DNA from: Bacteroidales bacterium UBA3834 | GTDB lineage: Bacteria > Bacteroidota > Bacteroidia > Bacteroidales > P3 | Direction: 5' to 3' | NCBI GenBank assembly: GCA_002392965.1 | Contig: DGIA01000023.1 | Coordinates: 1-24,763, forward strand | DNA: 24,763 nt | Part shown: one piece after another, positions 1-7,387 of the stretch | Layout: each line of letters opens with the position of its first letter | How positions within the stretch are numbered: position 1 is the first letter of the stretch | Made by a program: the position numbers and the translations under genes | The notes under the pieces: generated by a model | Database searches by the model: none | Seen by the model: only the letters and a program-made list of their open reading frames with translations | What the model was told of the DNA's origin: nothing

Positions 1-36
1 TGACCTAGTAATGACTATATAGAATCTACTATGTCA
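1..36. repeat. Edge repeat with TGACCTAGTA inverted arms
   Basis: Positions 1-10 read TGACCTAGTA and 27-36 read TACTATGTCA, an inverted pair matching at 9 of 10 bases with a 16-nt spacer. Positions 11-21 (ATGACTATATA) look like a decayed second 11-bp unit. TGACCTAG also occurs in the array at 10518-10572 and at 24745-24752. Positions 18-36 match the reverse complement of 24745-24763 at 16 of 19 bases. The left part is cut by the window edge, so the true extent is unknown. Function unknown. Confidence 0.5.
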
Positions 37-101
37 GAAGGGTGTGAGAGGGGAGGCAATGGGTATCCGTTGGAGAATTAACGGATAAGGATAAAATATT
101 T

Positions 102-132
102 TTTGCCGGTTCAAGAAATGTTCGTATATTTG
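102..132 (+). promoter_or_regulatory. Bacteroidota-type promoter for the A1/B1 pair
   Basis: A TTTG element at 102-105 is followed after 19 nt by TATATTTG at 125-132. This fits the known Bacteroidota primary sigma factor consensus (TTTG, about 19-21 nt, TAnnTTTG). Transcription should start near 139, leaving a short leader of about 20 nt before the ATG at 159. No Shine-Dalgarno sequence is evident, which is usual in this phylum. Confidence 0.75.
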
Positions 133-158
133 CAGTCGAAAATCAACAAGCTCTTGGT

Positions 159-1595
159 ATGAAGAAAATTGTGTTTTTCTTTGTTTTGACGATGTTCGCT
201 GCCCTTTCCGTGACGGCGCAGACGAAATACACCTCGGCGGTGATGACCAACATTTTTGTCTCCCACCCCGACAAGACGCCGTTCGACACTTGGAAGAACG
301 ATTATTTTGTCGCCTTCGGCTATACGGAGGACACAGCCCTTCACCCGGCCTTCTATCTGGTGGATTGCAGCAGTTACAACAATCTCGTTCCGGCCATACC
401 GATAGCGACGCCCGCATTCGCCGACTATCTGGTCCAGGTGACGCCTCCGCCCGAGCTGTTCGGATTCTCGGTCAACGATATCTATGTGGCGGACGACTAT
501 GCTTTCTTCTGCGGACAAGGGATAGAGAATATAAGCGTTTCTGATACGGTGCAGGTGTCGGTGGTGGGTTATTTCAATCTTAATGACTTTTTCACGAACA
601 ACGTACAGGTTAACTATCTGATTCTGTATGACAGCATAAACTATTCAGATTATCCTGTTTCACTGGAACAGCTGGTGGCCTATCGCTCCCCGTCGGGCTA
701 CGATGTGGTGGCGTATGGTGAAAAACAAAATGGTCAAAATCAAGTGGTGGAGATTAAGAATGTCATGTCTCCGACGCCCTCATGTGACGCTGCCGACATG
801 CCCTATTCTCCCTATCCTTACAATCCCTTGTTCCACGACCGCCTGACCATCGACGACATTTTCCTGACGGAAAAAAATGTGGTCTTCACCGGACACGACC
901 ACAACATGATCACTCTGCTTGCGAATTATCCGTGGTACATTGTCGGCAGGAAAAGAGATGTGGTTGCGACTACCTGCCCTCCGTATAACAATTCCTATTA
1001 TCTGCCTGTTGCCGATGAATCTGAAGGGTACGTACTGGGCACGGCATTGGAAGGGAATCGGTTCGCCATGGCGTATGTGCATCCGGACAACAATACCGAA
1101 GATCGGACGATTCGGCTGCGGGTGATAGACCCCGACGCGGTGAAGAACCCGTATTCGCAGGAGTTTGACGTAGATAAGGTGGAGGTTGTGCACAAGATGG
1201 TCTATCTGAAGGATACCGGCACTGTCGATCTGATTGTGGAGGAACCCAAATCGTCCCGATTCTTCCAGTTGGATCCCTACGCCACTGCCAACTATATTTC
1301 AAATGTCTTTGAACTTGACGGATTATTCCGGCGTATTCGGGCCAGGGATGGGGAACATCTCATTTCCTCGTACGGGAACTCGTTCTATATAGATGACCGA
1401 ACAGCGAATCTGCCCCATTCCAATCAGTCCTGTCCAGCAAACGGGAAAATGGAAATTCGGATGATTCCGCACCTGTATCCCGCTCTGGCGCAACCCGGGT
1501 CGCCTGTTAACCCTCCTCCTGTTTTAATTCCGGCACAATCGAACGACGCGGTACAAGCCCATGCCATCACGACAGATTGTTTCTCATTCGAATAA
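159..1595 (+). CDS. Secreted protein A1, function unknown
   Basis: This encodes 478 residues starting with a clear signal peptide (MKKIVFFFVL followed by a hydrophobic stretch and a likely cut before Gln21), so the product is exported. I recognise no catalytic domain. The body is rich in aromatic, Asp and Asn residues with regularly spaced beta-like segments such as FCG at 117-119 and GYFNL at 137-141; this suggests a beta-propeller or beta-sandwich, which is inference. A2 at 23195-24544 has the same signal-peptide type, the FCG...G(Y/F)F(N/D) motif at a similar depth and other similar blocks, so the two are probable paralogues. There is no T9SS C-terminal domain here, unlike its downstream neighbour B1, with which it shares a promoter and an 11-nt gap. 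Confidence 0.8.
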   Translation: MKKIVFFFVLTMFAALSVTAQTKYTSAVMTNIFVSHPDKTPFDTWKNDYFVAFGYTEDTALHPAFYLVDCSSYNNLVPAIPIATPAFADYLVQVTPPPELFGFSVNDIYVADDYAFFCGQGIENISVSDTVQVSVVGYFNLNDFFTNNVQVNYLILYDSINYSDYPVSLEQLVAYRSPSGYDVVAYGEKQNGQNQVVEIKNVMSPTPSCDAADMPYSPYPYNPLFHDRLTIDDIFLTEKNVVFTGHDHNMITLLANYPWYIVGRKRDVVATTCPPYNNSYYLPVADESEGYVLGTALEGNRFAMAYVHPDNNTEDRTIRLRVIDPDAVKNPYSQEFDVDKVEVVHKMVYLKDTGTVDLIVEEPKSSRFFQLDPYATANYISNVFELDGLFRRIRARDGEHLISSYGNSFYIDDRTANLPHSNQSCPANGKMEIRMIPHLYPALAQPGSPVNPPPVLIPAQSNDAVQAHAITTDCFSFE

Positions 1596-1606
1596 AAGCT
1601 GATGTT

Positions 1607-2908
1607 ATGAAGACCCGATTGTTTTTTGTTGTTTTGTTGATATGCGGACTGACGCCTACGGTGGCGCAGCCGGTGGCACATGTGAACACCCACGACACGG
1701 TGCGCTACGGCGACCCATGGTACACCTTCAAGCCCTTGCCGGCACTGAACTATGTTGCACAATATGGAGGCCAGTTGTTTCAAATAGGAGGTGGGAGATA
1801 TGATCAAGTATATACATCCAGCAAAACGCTGCTTTACGGAATTGCAGTAACGATGGATTCTTTGCCTGCCCGTGAAGACAGTGCGTGGCTCAGTTGTTGG
1901 CGGGGTATATTCACCCATCCCGGACCGGCTCCTCTGCGAACGGAGTATGTTTGTTTCGATAGTGTGGCCCATATGGACTCCATCAGCACATGGAACCCGC
2001 CGTTGCTGAAGCAGTGCGTGTTCGAGTACCAGGTGGGAGGGGCCGGCAGCGACGGGGTCTATAAATCCACCACCCCCGTCAACTGCTTCGAGTTCTATTT
2101 CGACGAACCTTTGACGCTTATTCCACAGGACACGTTCCTCATTGGCAGCTATTCCAACATGGCAGATCCATATCATTTTCTTGCTTATGCAGGGGCTGAC
2201 AGGGATGGATGGAGCCAAAGTTGGATGCAAATAAATCTAGAAAATGGATGCAAACTAAGCGCTTACGACACTTCGGCACATTCCGCCGACCATTATCGCT
2301 ATCTGTGTTCTCTCTATCCGAATAATAGTTATTTATGCAATACGGATGGCAGGGGAAGGCTTTTTATGTTTTGGGGGATGGTGTTCCCCATCACGGAGCG
2401 GAGGTGCACCAAGCCGTGGGGGTTGGAGGTGGATTCTGCGGCACGGATGGTGCGGTGGGACCATGATGCCGACGGGGTGCTGTTCCAACTGTCGCTGTGT
2501 GCCGACGGTACGCTGCCCGACAACGGGTATATCGTCACCACCACGGACACGATGCTCTCCTTCACAGCGCTGCCGTCGCTGTCGCCCGACACGGTGTATC
2601 GTCTCTACCTGCGGAAGCAATGCGACTTCAGCACCTCGCGACCTGTTACGGTGTGGAGCGACTGGTGTGAGCCGGTGGTGCTCAACCGCAACGCCGGGCA
2701 CGGCACCGAGGGCATATCGGAAGTCGAGGCCAATGGGCTCCGCATCCATGCCGAGGGTGGCCGCATCGTGGTGGAGGGTGCCGAAGGAATGGAAGTGAAG
2801 GTGTATGACGTGAAGGGCAGCCAAGTGGGGACCCGCGACCTGCCGGCTGGCGTGTATATGGTGCATGTCGGCGACCTGTCCGCCCGCAAGGTGGTGGTGG
2901 TTAGGTAA
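1607..2908 (+). CDS. Secreted Fn3-like protein B1 with T9SS C-terminal sorting domain
   Basis: The ATG at 1607 is preferred over an in-frame upstream ATG at 1577 because it directly gives a signal peptide (MKTRLFFVVLLICGL...VAQ) and avoids overlap with A1. The product is 433 residues. The N-terminal two thirds are unrecognised. A fibronectin type III-like segment follows (from TKPWGLEV to SDWCEPVVL), then a C-terminal block with GRIVVEGAEGMEVKVYDVKG, LPAGVYMV and terminal RKVVVVR. That block is the pattern of Bacteroidota type IX secretion type-A sorting domains, so the protein is probably carried across the outer membrane and anchored or released there. The same block is nearly repeated in B2 (21771-23198). 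No T9SS machinery gene lies in the window. Confidence 0.8.
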   Translation: MKTRLFFVVLLICGLTPTVAQPVAHVNTHDTVRYGDPWYTFKPLPALNYVAQYGGQLFQIGGGRYDQVYTSSKTLLYGIAVTMDSLPAREDSAWLSCWRGIFTHPGPAPLRTEYVCFDSVAHMDSISTWNPPLLKQCVFEYQVGGAGSDGVYKSTTPVNCFEFYFDEPLTLIPQDTFLIGSYSNMADPYHFLAYAGADRDGWSQSWMQINLENGCKLSAYDTSAHSADHYRYLCSLYPNNSYLCNTDGRGRLFMFWGMVFPITERRCTKPWGLEVDSAARMVRWDHDADGVLFQLSLCADGTLPDNGYIVTTTDTMLSFTALPSLSPDTVYRLYLRKQCDFSTSRPVTVWSDWCEPVVLNRNAGHGTEGISEVEANGLRIHAEGGRIVVEGAEGMEVKVYDVKGSQVGTRDLPAGVYMVHVGDLSARKVVVVR

Positions 2909-2989
2909 TCTGATTATTTTTTGTATTACATAAAATAAATGGAGATGTTTCTCGTTAAAGGGATATTAAAATGTTAAATTCCTTTAACT

Positions 2990-4219
2990 ATGAAAAGCAT
3001 AGCGATATTGACGGGTGGCGGTCCTGCGCCCGGAATGAACACAGTGGTGGCCTCGGTGGCCAAGACTTTCCTGCGCGACGGTTATCGCGTCATCGGCTTG
3101 CATGGCGGTTACAGCGCCCTCTTTACCGACAAGCCCCGTATGCGTGATCTCGACTTCCTCACCGCCGACGAGATTTTCAACAAGGGTGGCAGCATCCTCA
3201 AGATGAGCCGCTTCAAGCCTACACCTGAGGATTTTGAACAACGGTTCAATCTCAAGCTCTTCACCGACAACGAGATTAAACTGCTGGTGACGGTGGGTGG
3301 CGACGATACTGCTTCCACGGCCAACCGTATCGCCAAGTTCTTGGCCGACAAGCATTACCCCATCGCCAATATCCATGTACCCAAGACTATCGACAACGAC
3401 CTGCCGCTACCCAACAGCAGTCCCACCTTCGGCTACAACAGTGCCAAAGCGCAGGGTTGTGTACTGGCTACCGCCGTCATGGAAGATGCCCGCACCAGCG
3501 AGAACTGGTTTGTCGTCAGCGCCATGGGCCGCTCGGCCGGTCATCTCGCCCTCGGCATCGCTGGTGCCTGCCATTATCCGATGGTCATCATCCCCGAGTT
3601 TTTCAATAAAACAGAAATCACCGTCGATAAGATTATCAACATGGTGGTTTCCTGCATTGTGAAGCGCAAGCTGATGGGCATCGACTACGGTGCCGCCATG
3701 ATCAGCGAAGGAGTGTTCCACAGTCTCAGCGACGAGGAAATCAAGAACAGCGGCATCCACTTCAGCTACGACGAGCATGGTCACCCCGAGCTGGGGAAGG
3801 TCTCCAAGGCCCATATCTTCAACGATCTGCTCGAACGCAAAGTAAAAGCCCTCGGCCTCAAGGTGAAAAGCCGCCCTGTGGAAATCGGCTACGAAATCCG
3901 CTGCCATACGCCCATCGCTTTCGATCTCACTTACTGCTCGCTGATGGGAATGGGTGTCCACACGCTCTTCAACCAAGGTTGCACCGGCTGCATGGTCTAT
4001 GTGGATCATCAGGGCACTGTCTCGCCCCTCTATTTGAAAGATCTGCAGGATCCAGCCACGGGCAAGATTCCACCTCGATTGGTCAATGTCGATTCAAACA
4101 AGGTGCAGTCCTATGTCAACGACATCATGGATTATATTACACCTGCCGACTACGAGGCCGCGAGGAAATACCTGCCCAACCCTGAAGAATATGACTTCAA
4201 GAGGATTCTTAATTGGTAG
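2990..4219 (+). CDS. pfp: 6-phosphofructokinase, diphosphate-dependent type
   Basis: This 409-residue protein phosphorylates fructose 6-phosphate to fructose 1,6-bisphosphate in glycolysis. The phosphofructokinase family is shown by LTGGGPAPGMN at residues 7-17, GGDDT at 103-107 and PKTIDND at 131-137. ATP-dependent enzymes have GGDGS and PGTIDND at these sites; the second Asp (Asp106) and the Lys (Lys132) are the established markers of pyrophosphate-dependent enzymes. The reaction is therefore probably reversible and PPi-driven, and the family is cytoplasmic. The gene is complete and opens a run of four overlapping plus-strand genes, its 3' end overlapping envC by 29 nt. I found no convincing promoter in the 81-nt gap upstream. 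The PPi assignment rests on these motif residues. Confidence 0.93.
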   Translation: MKSIAILTGGGPAPGMNTVVASVAKTFLRDGYRVIGLHGGYSALFTDKPRMRDLDFLTADEIFNKGGSILKMSRFKPTPEDFEQRFNLKLFTDNEIKLLVTVGGDDTASTANRIAKFLADKHYPIANIHVPKTIDNDLPLPNSSPTFGYNSAKAQGCVLATAVMEDARTSENWFVVSAMGRSAGHLALGIAGACHYPMVIIPEFFNKTEITVDKIINMVVSCIVKRKLMGIDYGAAMISEGVFHSLSDEEIKNSGIHFSYDEHGHPELGKVSKAHIFNDLLERKVKALGLKVKSRPVEIGYEIRCHTPIAFDLTYCSLMGMGVHTLFNQGCTGCMVYVDHQGTVSPLYLKDLQDPATGKIPPRLVNVDSNKVQSYVNDIMDYITPADYEAARKYLPNPEEYDFKRILNW

Positions 4220-5387
4220 TTTGATGCTGCTGCTGGCGGCTGTGCCACCAGCAGCAGCTCAATCCAAGCAGCAGCTGGAGAAGGACAAGGCTGCCGTTGA
4301 ACAGGAAATAAAACAGCTGAACAAGGACCTCGCCAAAGCCAAGAAAAGCAGCAAGGCGGGCCAGCAGCAGCTCAACCTCTTGGAGAAAAAAATCCAGCAG
4401 CGCACTAAGTTGATCAACAATATTGGTGGTCAGCTTAACATGCTTGACATTCAGATGCATGTCACGCAGGACAGCATCAACCTCATGCGCACCCAGGTGG
4501 ATAGTCTCAAGCAAGAGTATGCCAAGGTGGTACGCACCCTCTACGGCGAGCGTGGCAATCTGGACAAAGCTGTCCTGCTCCTCGACACGAAGAGCTACAA
4601 CCTCGCTTTCCTGCGCACCAAATATTTCCGCGACTACAGCCGCTACCGTCGCCGTCAGGCTGCGTTCATACGGCAGAAAGAACAGCAGCTGAGCGAGGCG
4701 GGCATCCAGCTGGCCCGTCAGCAACAGGAGACCACAAGTCTGCTTGTCCAGGAAAAACGTCAAAAGGACCAGTTGGCCCAGGAGCGCAAGGAACAGCAGA
4801 AAAGCCTGAAGCAGAGCAAGCAGCAGGAGAAAAACCTTCAGGCGCAAATTGCCAAGAAAGAAAAGCAGAAGCAGCAATTGCAGCAACAGATTCAGCGGAT
4901 TATCAACGAAGAAATCGCCAAGGCGAACAAGGCTGGCAAATCTACGGGAAACACTACTGCCGCCAAAAACGTAGATGTGGCGCTGAGCAACGATTTCGCA
5001 TCGAACAAGGGGCGTCTTCCGTGGCCCGTCTTCTACACCAAGGTGGCACGGGAATATGGACGCTACACGCATGCCTCCGGCGGCCAGAACATGAACAACG
5101 GTATCGACCTCCAGTGCAAGAGTGGAACCTCCGTACAGGCTGTTTTTGCCGGCACTGTAAGCCGAGTGTTCACCTGCCCCAACGGCACCCGGGGCATCAT
5201 CATCCGTCACGGTGAATACATGTCCGTTTATGCCAACATGGGCTCCGTGACCGTGAAAGAAGGCAGTAAGGTGACCACCAAGCAGAACCTCGGCACCGTC
5301 TATACCAACGAAGACGGCTCTGCCGAATTCAGTTTCCAACTCTGGAAAGGCACATCATCCCTAAATCCGAGACAATGGCTCAGATGA
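4191..5387 (+). CDS. envC: EnvC-like murein hydrolase activator with degenerate LytM (M23) domain
   Basis: The chosen ATG at 4191 gives 398 residues with a signal peptide (MTSRGFLIGSLMLLLAAVPP...AQ), overlapping pfp by 29 nt. Residues about 25-255 form a long Gln/Lys/Glu-rich coiled coil, and about 276-398 form a LytM/M23 fold. The M23 zinc ligands are missing: the HxGxD region reads NNGID (about 302-306), the HxH region reads YANM (about 347-350) and the final LHFEL region reads EFSFQL. That matches the EnvC/NlpD class, which activates cell-division amidases rather than cutting peptidoglycan. The protein should act in the periplasm at the septum. Its stop overlaps the lpxH start as ATGA. The family is clear; the amidase partner is not in the window. 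Confidence 0.88.
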   Translation: MTSRGFLIGSLMLLLAAVPPAAAQSKQQLEKDKAAVEQEIKQLNKDLAKAKKSSKAGQQQLNLLEKKIQQRTKLINNIGGQLNMLDIQMHVTQDSINLMRTQVDSLKQEYAKVVRTLYGERGNLDKAVLLLDTKSYNLAFLRTKYFRDYSRYRRRQAAFIRQKEQQLSEAGIQLARQQQETTSLLVQEKRQKDQLAQERKEQQKSLKQSKQQEKNLQAQIAKKEKQKQQLQQQIQRIINEEIAKANKAGKSTGNTTAAKNVDVALSNDFASNKGRLPWPVFYTKVAREYGRYTHASGGQNMNNGIDLQCKSGTSVQAVFAGTVSRVFTCPNGTRGIIIRHGEYMSVYANMGSVTVKEGSKVTTKQNLGTVYTNEDGSAEFSFQLWKGTSSLNPRQWLR

Positions 5388-6142
5388 CCTATTTCATCAG
5401 CGACGCCCATCTGGGCAGCGGCCCCGACAGCATGATGCGCGAGAAGGAGCTCTGCCGCTTTCTGGAGATCATCCGTCCCAGCTGCAGCAGGTTGTTCCTT
5501 CTGGGAGACATTTTCGATTTTTGGTTCACCTACCGCTACACAGTTCCTCGCGGGCACACCCGTCTTCTGGGAAAAATGGCCGAGATGGCCGACAGCGGTG
5601 TGGAGATTCATTTTTTCCTTGGCAACCACGACATGTGGGTGTTCGACTATTTGCAGAAGGAAATCGGTGTGGTCATGCATGACGAACCCGAATTGTTCGA
5701 GATGGACGGGAAGCGCTTCCTTATCGGACACGGTGACGGGTTGGGGCATCTGGACAAAAAGTTCGACCTGCTGCGCAAGGTCTTCCGTTCGCCGCTCAAC
5801 CAGCATCTTTTCACCCTTCTTCCCTCCAGTTGGATGTTCCCGATCGCTCACCGTTGGAGTGACAACAACAAGGAGCTTCATGCCAAAGAAGATTGTCTCC
5901 ACTATCTCGGTGACGAACGCGAGGGTATCGTGCTGTATTGTAAGGAAAGACTTCGGGTTGAGCAGTTTGACTACTGCCTTTTCGGGCACCGCCACACGCC
6001 GCTGGTGAAGCCTTTGGCCGACAATTGCACCTATATCAACACCGGTGACTGGTTCTTCAATCGCAACTATGCGGTCTTCAACCCTCTCGACCACACACTC
6101 AAACTTTATGACCTTCAGAAAGGCGAGATTACAGGATGTTGA
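5384..6142 (+). CDS. lpxH: UDP-2,3-diacylglucosamine diphosphatase (LpxH-like)
   Basis: The product is a calcineurin-like metallophosphoesterase of 252 residues. It shows the ordered metal-binding motifs DAHLGS, GDIFDFW, GNHDMW, GHGDG and GHRHTP. With the FDFW signature this fits LpxH, which hydrolyses UDP-2,3-diacylglucosamine to lipid X in lipid A synthesis at the inner face of the inner membrane. Its presence supports a Gram-negative cell. The start at 5384 overlaps the envC stop as ATGA and is typical for translational coupling; an ATG at 5375 would add three residues. The 3' end overlaps the GNAT gene by 35 nt. The length is close to the family norm. A Bacteroidota LpxH paralogue with another phosphatase role is a weaker alternative. 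Confidence 0.9.
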   Translation: MTYFISDAHLGSGPDSMMREKELCRFLEIIRPSCSRLFLLGDIFDFWFTYRYTVPRGHTRLLGKMAEMADSGVEIHFFLGNHDMWVFDYLQKEIGVVMHDEPELFEMDGKRFLIGHGDGLGHLDKKFDLLRKVFRSPLNQHLFTLLPSSWMFPIAHRWSDNNKELHAKEDCLHYLGDEREGIVLYCKERLRVEQFDYCLFGHRHTPLVKPLADNCTYINTGDWFFNRNYAVFNPLDHTLKLYDLQKGEITGC

Positions 6143-6614
6143 CGCCATGATGGCGTTGGTGCAACGCCGGATTGACTGGATGAACGTCGTGGGGCTGCAC
6201 CAATGGAACGAGACCGACTATTTCGGCCGCTATCCCCGTAGCTATTGGGAGAAAAACATCGCTTGCTTCCTTGTGGGAGAAGAAGAGGGCCGGGTGGTGG
6301 TGGCCATCGCCCTTTACACAGAAGATGTGCGCTGGACGCGCGACGGCATCTACACCGGCAACCTTCGTGGCGCCGCATTCTACCTGCACCACCTGGTCAC
6401 CGACCCTGTATGCAAGGGGTGCGGAAAACAGATGATGCTCTATGTCGAACAATACGCCATAGAGCATCATGTTACTTTGCTGCGGCTCGACTCTGCCGTG
6501 GGCAATCTTGCGTTAGAGAGATACTATACTGATTTGGGTTACACGGCTTGCGGCACCTGTCACGACCAGCTCTATCACGGCGTGCTTCGCGAGAAACTCC
6601 TTTCAGCAGGTTGA
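6108..6614 (+). CDS. GNAT-family N-acetyltransferase
   Basis: From the ATG at 6108 this encodes 168 residues, beginning MTFRKARLQDVDAMMALV, the usual first strand and helix of the GNAT fold. The acetyl-CoA binding region reads LHHLVTDPVCKGCGKQMM, with KGCGKQ in the place of the R/Q-x-x-G-x-G/A loop, followed by LDSAVGNLALERYYTDLGY, the typical motif B tail. The acceptor substrate cannot be deduced. The start lies inside the end of lpxH (35-nt overlap), so the gene is the last of the overlapping plus-strand run. It ends 17 nt before the convergent DUF4369 gene, and I see no terminator hairpin between them. Confidence 0.85.
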   Translation: MTFRKARLQDVDAMMALVQRRIDWMNVVGLHQWNETDYFGRYPRSYWEKNIACFLVGEEEGRVVVAIALYTEDVRWTRDGIYTGNLRGAAFYLHHLVTDPVCKGCGKQMMLYVEQYAIEHHVTLLRLDSAVGNLALERYYTDLGYTACGTCHDQLYHGVLREKLLSAG

Positions 6615-6631
6615 GAATGGTCGCGGTACCG

Positions 6632-7387
6632 TCATTGGCGGCTGAGGGCCGACCGCAGATGCTCGGTGGTGTTCTTGAAATGGAGTGTGTGGGGATTGTC
6701 GGGATAGCGTTCCTGCAACCCTTCGAGCACAAGGTCGTACCAGTCGATGCTGTTGGGGTCGCGGGTGTCAATCAATAATCTGTTGTTGAAAGGCTTGTAG
6801 AGGGCAATCAGTGTGCTCAGCGATCCTCGGTTCTCCTCCAGGAAGCGGCATACATAATCCTGCTGTTCTTCAAAAGTGATGCGATAGATGCTGTCGGTCT
6901 CGTCTTTTTTGTCCAACACCTGCTGCTCTGAGATCTTCTTGTCGAAGTAGAGCTGGGCGTAATGCTGAGTGGTATCCACCAAGGCGTTGAGCACTTCGGC
7001 GCCGTCGTTGGTGTATTGCTGCAACTGCCACAGCAGAACGCTTTCGGGCGAACCTGTGATGTTATAGCTGAGAGAAAGATTGTCGTAGCGTCCCGTGACG
7101 TTCAGGTGCTCGCCGTAGTCGGGCAGGGTGACAATGAAGTTGTTGTCTGTCGTATGCAGGTTGTACAGCGACCGATACGGCATCTTGTACTTGTATTTGA
7201 AATGGCCCTTGCTGTCCATCGGTATGCTGTCGATGAACATGGGTCCGTCGGGGGCAATCTCCTCCAGCCAGAGGGTTTTTCCGGCTCCTCCGTCGAGGGT
7301 GCCGCTGATGGTGAAGGTGTCGTGCTTGCAGCCGACCAAAGCCATTATTCCCAGGCCTATCAGACCTATTAAACCTATTCTCTTCAT
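6632..7387 (-). CDS. DUF4369-type lipoprotein lacking a thioredoxin domain
   Basis: The start at 7387 gives 251 residues with a lipoprotein signal (MKRIGLIGLIGLGIMALVGC, lipid Cys20). Then comes a DUF4369-like N-terminal domain (FTISGTLDGGAGKTLWLEE...DSIPMDSKGHFKYKYK...Y) and a helical linker. In Bacteroidota these domains normally precede a TlpA/AhpC thioredoxin domain; here the reading frame ends at RSALSRQ, about where that domain would start, with no CXXC motif. The product is probably an envelope protein held by its lipid anchor, without redox activity of its own. Its start overlaps the aroC stop as ATGA. The long in-frame extension upstream is rejected because it lies inside aroC. The repeated GLIGLIG in the signal comes from 9-bp repeats in the DNA. 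Confidence 0.8.
   Translation of the reverse strand: MKRIGLIGLIGLGIMALVGCKHDTFTISGTLDGGAGKTLWLEEIAPDGPMFIDSIPMDSKGHFKYKYKMPYRSLYNLHTTDNNFIVTLPDYGEHLNVTGRYDNLSLSYNITGSPESVLLWQLQQYTNDGAEVLNALVDTTQHYAQLYFDKKISEQQVLDKKDETDSIYRITFEEQQDYVCRFLEENRGSLSTLIALYKPFNNRLLIDTRDPNSIDWYDLVLEGLQERYPDNPHTLHFKNTTEHLRSALSRQ

Noticed and set aside
2915..2923. TATTTTTTG as a -7 box for pfp
   Set aside because: The inner spacing is one base too long and there is no TTTG at the right distance upstream.
4209..5339. 376-residue open frame on the minus strand, Leu-rich
   Set aside because: It is the complement of the Gln/Lys-rich coiled coil of the EnvC-like gene, where CAG and AAG codons read as Leu codons on the other strand.
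7342..7384. 9-bp repeats (ATAGGTTTA-like)
   Set aside because: They encode the GLIGLIG part of a signal peptide, so they are explained by coding sequence, though slippage could have shaped them.
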